Source: a candidate division KSB1 bacterium (GTDB lineage: Bacteria; Zhuqueibacterota; Zhuqueibacteria; Zhuqueibacterales; Zhuqueibacteraceae). From it: 64,000 nt of DNA. The translations under genes and the position numbers were made by a program. Shown here one piece after another: positions 60,384-64,000 of this stretch. Under the pieces are notes generated by a model, which did not search any database, was not told the origin of the DNA, and saw only the letters and a program-made list of their open reading frames with translations. How positions within the stretch are numbered: position 1 is the first letter of the stretch; every line of letters starts with the position of its first letter. The stretch lies in the NCBI GenBank assembly GCA_034506175.1, contig JAPDQB010000001.1, forward strand, positions 62,001-126,000, in the 5' to 3' direction.

Positions 60384-61204
60384 ACCTGAACGAGGTCGCC
60401 GACAAGCTGATCGCCGCGGCCATAAACGACGAACTGGCCGTCCTCCAGCTCAACCCGTGTAACGTCTCGAACGCGAAGCAGCTCTTGGGGGTTCAACTCG
60501 CTGTCAATGGTGAAGACGAGGCGATTCTCGGCGCCAAGGTGGCGAATGAGGTTTTGGGGCGAATCGAGCGCCACAATCTTGCCTTGATCCATAATCGCCA
60601 CGCGGTCGCACAAACGTTCGGCTTCTTCCATGAAATGGGTGGTGAGAAAAACCGTTTTGCCCCTGTTGCGGATGCCGCGCACCAAATCCCAAATCGCACG
60701 CCGCGCCTGCGGATCGAGGCCGGTGGTCAGCTCGTCAAGAAATACCAGCTCCGGATCGTTGATCAGCGCCAGTGCCACGAAAAGACGTTGTTTCTGGCCG
60801 CCGGAGAGTTTGGCGAAAGGCGCGTGGTGTTTCTCGGCGATGCCGAGCTGTTCGAGCAACGGCTGCCAGGCGACTGAGCGGGAATAAAAGGAGGAAAACA
60901 ATTCCAGCGCTTCCCATACTTTGAGACGCTCTTGCAGCGCCGAGGATTGCAACTGCACGCCGATGCGCTCACGCTGCGCGTCGCCGTCTTTTTGCGGATT
61001 CATGCCGAGCACTTGAATGCCGCCACGGTCAGGAACACGCAAGCCTTCGAGGCACTCCGTGATTGTCGTTTTCCCCGCACCGTTCGGTCCGACCATGCCG
61101 AAGATTTCACCCTCATAAATTTCGAAGGAAACGTCATCGACCGCGACGGTGGAGCCGTAAACTTTGCGCAGGTGATCGACTTGCACGACGATCTTGCCAG
61201 TCAT
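60380..61204 (-). CDS. ABC transporter ATP-binding protein, C-terminally shortened
   Basis: A 274-aa DrrA-type ATPase. Walker A is GPNGAGKTTITE, the Q-loop in IGVQLQSSAL, the signature KLSGGQKQRLFVAL, Walker B LVFLDELTTGLDP and the switch His in VFLTTHFMEEAE. It stops at GDQLVGDLVQV. Relatives go on about 30 residues (a segment ending with a DVFLxLTG motif), so a deletion has cut both this end and the permease start. The ATG at 61204 has GGAGAG upstream. Confidence 0.82.
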   Translation of the reverse strand: MTGKIVVQVDHLRKVYGSTVAVDDVSFEIYEGEIFGMVGPNGAGKTTITECLEGLRVPDRGGIQVLGMNPQKDGDAQRERIGVQLQSSALQERLKVWEALELFSSFYSRSVAWQPLLEQLGIAEKHHAPFAKLSGGQKQRLFVALALINDPELVFLDELTTGLDPQARRAIWDLVRGIRNRGKTVFLTTHFMEEAERLCDRVAIMDQGKIVALDSPQNLIRHLGAENRLVFTIDSELNPQELLRVRDVTRVELEDGQFVVYGRGDQLVGDLVQV

Positions 61205-61409
61205 TGATCTCTCCAACATTGATTAAGAGGGGAACATTCAACCAACAATTTAAATCATGAGGCAATTCCTCCGTTAGCTGTTCAGTAGTGCCGCCATGCC
61301 TGCCAGCAGACAAGATGTCTGCGCGATGTTCTCATTCGTAACCGAGGCATTACGTCGCAAATGGTAAAACCTGATTGAAGGATGGAATGAACCTGTTTTC
61401 ACGCGCCTG

Positions 61410-62171
61410 TTATTTGATAACGCCTTCCTGCAATTTTTCCAGCGCATTTTGTGCGGCATTTTGCTCGGCGCGTTTTTTGGAATTGCCGACGCCGACGCCG
61501 ACCGTGTGATTTTGAATTCTCACCTCAACAGTAAATATCTTGTCGTGGTCCGGCCCTTCTTCGGCGCGAATGGCATAAAACGGCACGCCGAGGTTGCGGC
61601 TTTGTGAATATTCGAGCAAAATGCTTTTGAAATTTTTGTGCTGCTCTTCGTTGAGAATGGGGTCGATTTCCTTCAAAACGACCGATTTGATGAACGTCCG
61701 GGCCGGCTCGATCCCGCCGTCAAGATAAATGGCACCGACAACGGCTTCAAACGTATCGCTGATGATCGAGGGCCGGGTGCGGCCGCCGGAACGTTCTTCG
61801 GCCTCACTCATCAAAATATATCGCCCCAATTCCAATTGGCGGGCAAAACGCGCCAAAATCTTCCGGCTGACCAGCAGTGATTTCATGGCAGTAATTTCGC
61901 CCTCTTCCTTGGCGGGAAAACGGTGAAAAAGCGCCTCGGTGACCAATAACCCCAAAACCGCGTCGCCTAAAAGCTCCAATCTTTCATTGGAATGAACCCG
62001 CTGCTCATTGACCTGTGGCAGATAGGAACGATGCTTCAAAGCTTGCAGCAATAAATCAAGATTGCGAAAACGATATCCGATCAATTTCGAAAATTTTTTC
62101 GCATTTGTTTCAATGCCATCCCTTCCTGTAAGGTTGTTTTTCCTGAACAGGTCTTTTAGAAGATTCAGCAT
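61410..62171 (-). CDS. rnc: Ribonuclease III
   Basis: A 253-aa double-strand-specific RNase for rRNA and mRNA processing. NERLELLGDAVLGLLVTEAL is the signature with the metal Glu and Asp; ISDTFEAVVGAIYLDGG is the second metal site; the C-terminal dsRBD is FKSILLEYSQSRNLGVPFYA then GVGVGNSKKRAEQNAAQNAL. Complete. The ATG at 62171 is chosen as the family start; an earlier in-frame codon gives an unnatural Pro-rich extension. It belongs to the acpP-fabF-rnc cluster, though 280 bp separate it from fabF. Confidence 0.93.
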   Translation of the reverse strand: MLNLLKDLFRKNNLTGRDGIETNAKKFSKLIGYRFRNLDLLLQALKHRSYLPQVNEQRVHSNERLELLGDAVLGLLVTEALFHRFPAKEEGEITAMKSLLVSRKILARFARQLELGRYILMSEAEERSGGRTRPSIISDTFEAVVGAIYLDGGIEPARTFIKSVVLKEIDPILNEEQHKNFKSILLEYSQSRNLGVPFYAIRAEEGPDHDKIFTVEVRIQNHTVGVGVGNSKKRAEQNAAQNALEKLQEGVIK

Positions 62172-62406
62172 AATAGAAGCGGGCAAGACACCCGCGGGAA
62201 CGGGTGAAAGACAAAAAGGCCACAAACAAAACAGGCCAACTCTTCGGCGTCAAATCCCCTGGTAAACTTGACTTCATCAAATTGAATCAGGAAGGCATTG
62301 CGATCGAGGTGAGCAAGCCCCGCTCCTGGCCGGGCTTCCTCGCTTCGTTCGAAACGACGGTAATAAATTCGATTTCGCCAAGTTATAGTCGTACCACGAA
62401 AATGCC

Positions 62407-62458
62407 GTAGCCCAGGCTTCCAGCTTGTCTTCGTTTGCAGGCTGGAACCCTGCGTTAC
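62407..62458. repeat. Dispersed palindromic repeat GTAGCCCAGG...CTGCGTTAC, copy 2
   Basis: GTAGCCCAGGCTTCCAGCTT then GTCTTCGTTTGCAGGCTGGA and ACCCTGCGTTAC. About 85 percent like the copy at 38551, same orientation. Sits just downstream of fabF (minus strand) and upstream of rnc, where it may terminate or attenuate. Confidence 0.7.
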
Positions 62459-63699
62459 AGAATGAATTTTTTGACCACAAGACACACGTTGTGTCCGCCA
62501 AAGCCGAACGAATTGGAGATGGCGACGTTCACCTCCCGGCGCACGGCAGCATTGGGCGTGTAATTCAAGAAGCACTCAGGATCAGCGGTGATTTGATTGA
62601 TCGTGGGATGAATCATATCATCGCGGCACGTCAACGCTGTGGCGATCAACTCCACAGCGCCGCTCGCACCCAGCAGGTGACCGATCATCGATTTCGTCGA
62701 ACTGATGTTGAGCTTGGCGGCGTGATCGCCAAAAACGGTGGCGATGGCCTGTGTTTCGTTTTTGTCGTTCGCCGGCGTCGAGGTGCCATGAGCGTTGATA
62801 TATTGCACGTCTTCCGGAGCCACACCGGCGTTCTTCAAGGCGATGCGCATAGCGCGAACCGCGCCTTCACCGCCGGGCGCCGGCTGGGTGATATGATAGG
62901 CGTCAGCACTGTAACCGGCGCCAACAACTTCGGCGTAAATTTTCGCGTTGCGGCGGCTGGCGCTCTCCAAAGATTCGAGCACCAAAATCCCGCCACCTTC
63001 GCCCATCACAAAGCCGTCGCGCTCCAAATCAAAAGGCCGGCTTGCCCTCTGTGGATCATCGTTGCGTGTGGACAGCGCTTTCATCGCGTTGAAACCACCG
63101 ACGCCCATCGGTGTGATCGTGGCTTCCGAGCCGCCACAGATCATCGCGTCGGCTTCGCCGCGCTGGACATAACGAAAGCTTTCGCCGATGGCATGCGAAC
63201 TGGAGGCGCAAGCCGAGATGATCGAATAATTGGGGCCTTTGAAGCCATACTGCATGGAAATATGGCCCGGCGCAATATCCGCAATCATCATCGGAATAAA
63301 AAAAGGGCTGATACGACCGGGCCCCTTTTCAAACAGCTTGCGCCCCTCGCGCTCGAACGTGTCCATGCCGCCGATGCCGGAGCTGACAATCACGCCGACG
63401 CTATCCTTGTCAATTGGCGCCGCAAGCAGGCCGGAGTCTTCAAGCGCAAGTTTAGCCGCTGCCAGCGCAAAATGAGTAAACAGATCCATGCGCCGGGCTT
63501 CTTTTTTGTCGATATAATCCTCGGCATTGAAATTTTTGACTTCCGCGGCAATCTTGGTGTCGAACTGGACGGCGTCAAAGCGCGTTATGGCGCCCACGCC
63601 GGATTTGCCGGCGAGCAGATTTTGCCAAAACTCCTCCACCGTGTGCCCGAGCGGCGAAATCACGCCCATGCCGGTGATGACGACCCGTCGCTCATGCAT
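62455..63699 (-). CDS. fabF: 3-oxoacyl-[acyl-carrier-protein] synthase II
   Basis: A 414-aa condensing enzyme of fatty-acid elongation. The catalytic Cys lies in SIISACASSSHAIGE, the His pair in INAHGTSTPANDKNE and SMIGHLLGASGAVE, and the C-terminal NSFGFGGHN is present. All family landmarks intact, full length. No strong ribosome site is seen, but the gene directly follows acpP (70 bp), as in many bacteria. Confidence 0.95.
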   Translation of the reverse strand: MHERRVVITGMGVISPLGHTVEEFWQNLLAGKSGVGAITRFDAVQFDTKIAAEVKNFNAEDYIDKKEARRMDLFTHFALAAAKLALEDSGLLAAPIDKDSVGVIVSSGIGGMDTFEREGRKLFEKGPGRISPFFIPMMIADIAPGHISMQYGFKGPNYSIISACASSSHAIGESFRYVQRGEADAMICGGSEATITPMGVGGFNAMKALSTRNDDPQRASRPFDLERDGFVMGEGGGILVLESLESASRRNAKIYAEVVGAGYSADAYHITQPAPGGEGAVRAMRIALKNAGVAPEDVQYINAHGTSTPANDKNETQAIATVFGDHAAKLNISSTKSMIGHLLGASGAVELIATALTCRDDMIHPTINQITADPECFLNYTPNAAVRREVNVAISNSFGFGGHNVCLVVKKFIL

Positions 63700-63769
63700 A
63701 GAAACGCCTACAAAATGGTGCGAAGCAATTTTTCAACAAACGATGATGAGCTTGTTGTCTCGCGCCCAA

Positions 63770-64000
63770 TCAGGTTTTATCCTTTTCTTGTTCTTTCTTT
63801 TTGAGGTACTCAATGGCCTGACCGACCGTCGTCATCTTCTCAGCGTCTTCGTCGGGAATTTCGATGTTGAACTCTTCCTCAAACTCCATGACCAGCTCGA
63901 CGGTATCCAGGGAATCGGCGCCGAGATCTTCAATGAATTTGGCTTCCGGCGTGACTTCATTGGCGTCAACACCGAGCTGATCCACGATGATCTGCTTGAC
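63770..64000 (-). CDS. acpP: Acyl carrier protein, 5' end outside window
   Basis: The frame is open to the window end and reads [20 protein letters not shown] then [20 protein letters not shown]. The Ser of [10 protein letters not shown] takes the phosphopantetheine. About 76 residues seen, only the first few are beyond the end. The acidic helix 2 ([16 protein letters not shown]) is normal. Heads the acpP-fabF-rnc cluster. Confidence 0.95.
   Translation of the reverse strand, partial: VKQIIVDQLGVDANEVTPEAKFIEDLGADSLDTVELVMEFEEEFNIEIPDEDAEKMTTVGQAIEYLKKKEQEKDKT

Noticed and set aside
62425..63804. Long plus-strand frame of 459 codons
   Set aside because: Exact antisense of fabF; no independent support.
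1..64000. tRNA, rRNA or CRISPR arrays
   Set aside because: By eye no cloverleaf with a TTCGA T-loop, no rRNA-like stretch and no regularly spaced 25-40 bp direct repeats; the repeats seen are inverted or degenerate short units. A tRNAscan or CRISPR finder was not run.

Overview
The window is a stretch of a Gram-negative bacterial chromosome with about 55 protein genes on both strands, short operons and no recognisable tRNA, rRNA, CRISPR array or complete insertion sequence. Outer-membrane barrels, many lipobox signal peptides, a DUF5916-type protein, a DUF6588-like protein, S9/M20/M24 secreted peptidases and a secreted protein with a FlgD/T9SS-like C-terminal domain suggest the FCB superphylum, perhaps a Calditrichota/KSB1-like lineage. 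That placement is inference from protein style only.

Left part (1-13 kb): the end of an outer-membrane barrel; a lipoprotein version of SAM hydrolase (DUF62); ornithine aminotransferase; a thioredoxin-TPR protein; secreted M20 and M24 peptidases; an anchored protein split by a one-base frameshift. Next comes a translationally coupled pair: an AmgK-like kinase fused to a RapZ C-terminal domain, followed by a MurU-like nucleotidyltransferase. purK follows, with IS1380 and IS4 remnants wedged against neighbouring genes.

Middle (13-31 kb): a GH63-like glucosidase; paired lipoprotein MsrB and MsrA; a CoA-type NUDIX hydrolase; an ECF sigma/anti-sigma pair; a secreted amidohydrolase next to a sigma factor that has lost region 4; a deoxynucleoside kinase; a HEAT-cyclophilin lipoprotein; a Gfo/Idh/MocA oxidoreductase; a fatty-acid desaturase; MOSC and KDPG aldolase genes.

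Centre-right (31-47 kb): a class C serine hydrolase and an S9 peptidase; a HEPN-like gene overlapping a small partner; a PRMT-like methyltransferase; a T9SS-style secreted protein; an Mpo1-like protein; an OmpA-domain protein; an RluA pseudouridine synthase; Uma2 and DUF6516 genes; mtnA; two tandem paralogous TPR proteins behind a good sigma70-type promoter.

Right part (46-64 kb): a beta-propeller gene split by a frameshift; the DUF5916 protein; an APC permease and a Tat-type amine oxidase; an M50 protease; a class V aminotransferase; a lipoprotein and an outer-membrane protein; a decayed mobile-type gene; an ArgE/DapE deacylase; a deletion-damaged ABC exporter; and the conserved acpP-fabF-rnc cluster running off the end.

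Two features recur. Intergenic DNA is rich in hairpin-forming dispersed repeats, including a 125-bp element present twice and partly a third time. Several genes carry single-base indels or deletions, so either base-calling error or real gene decay is at work.
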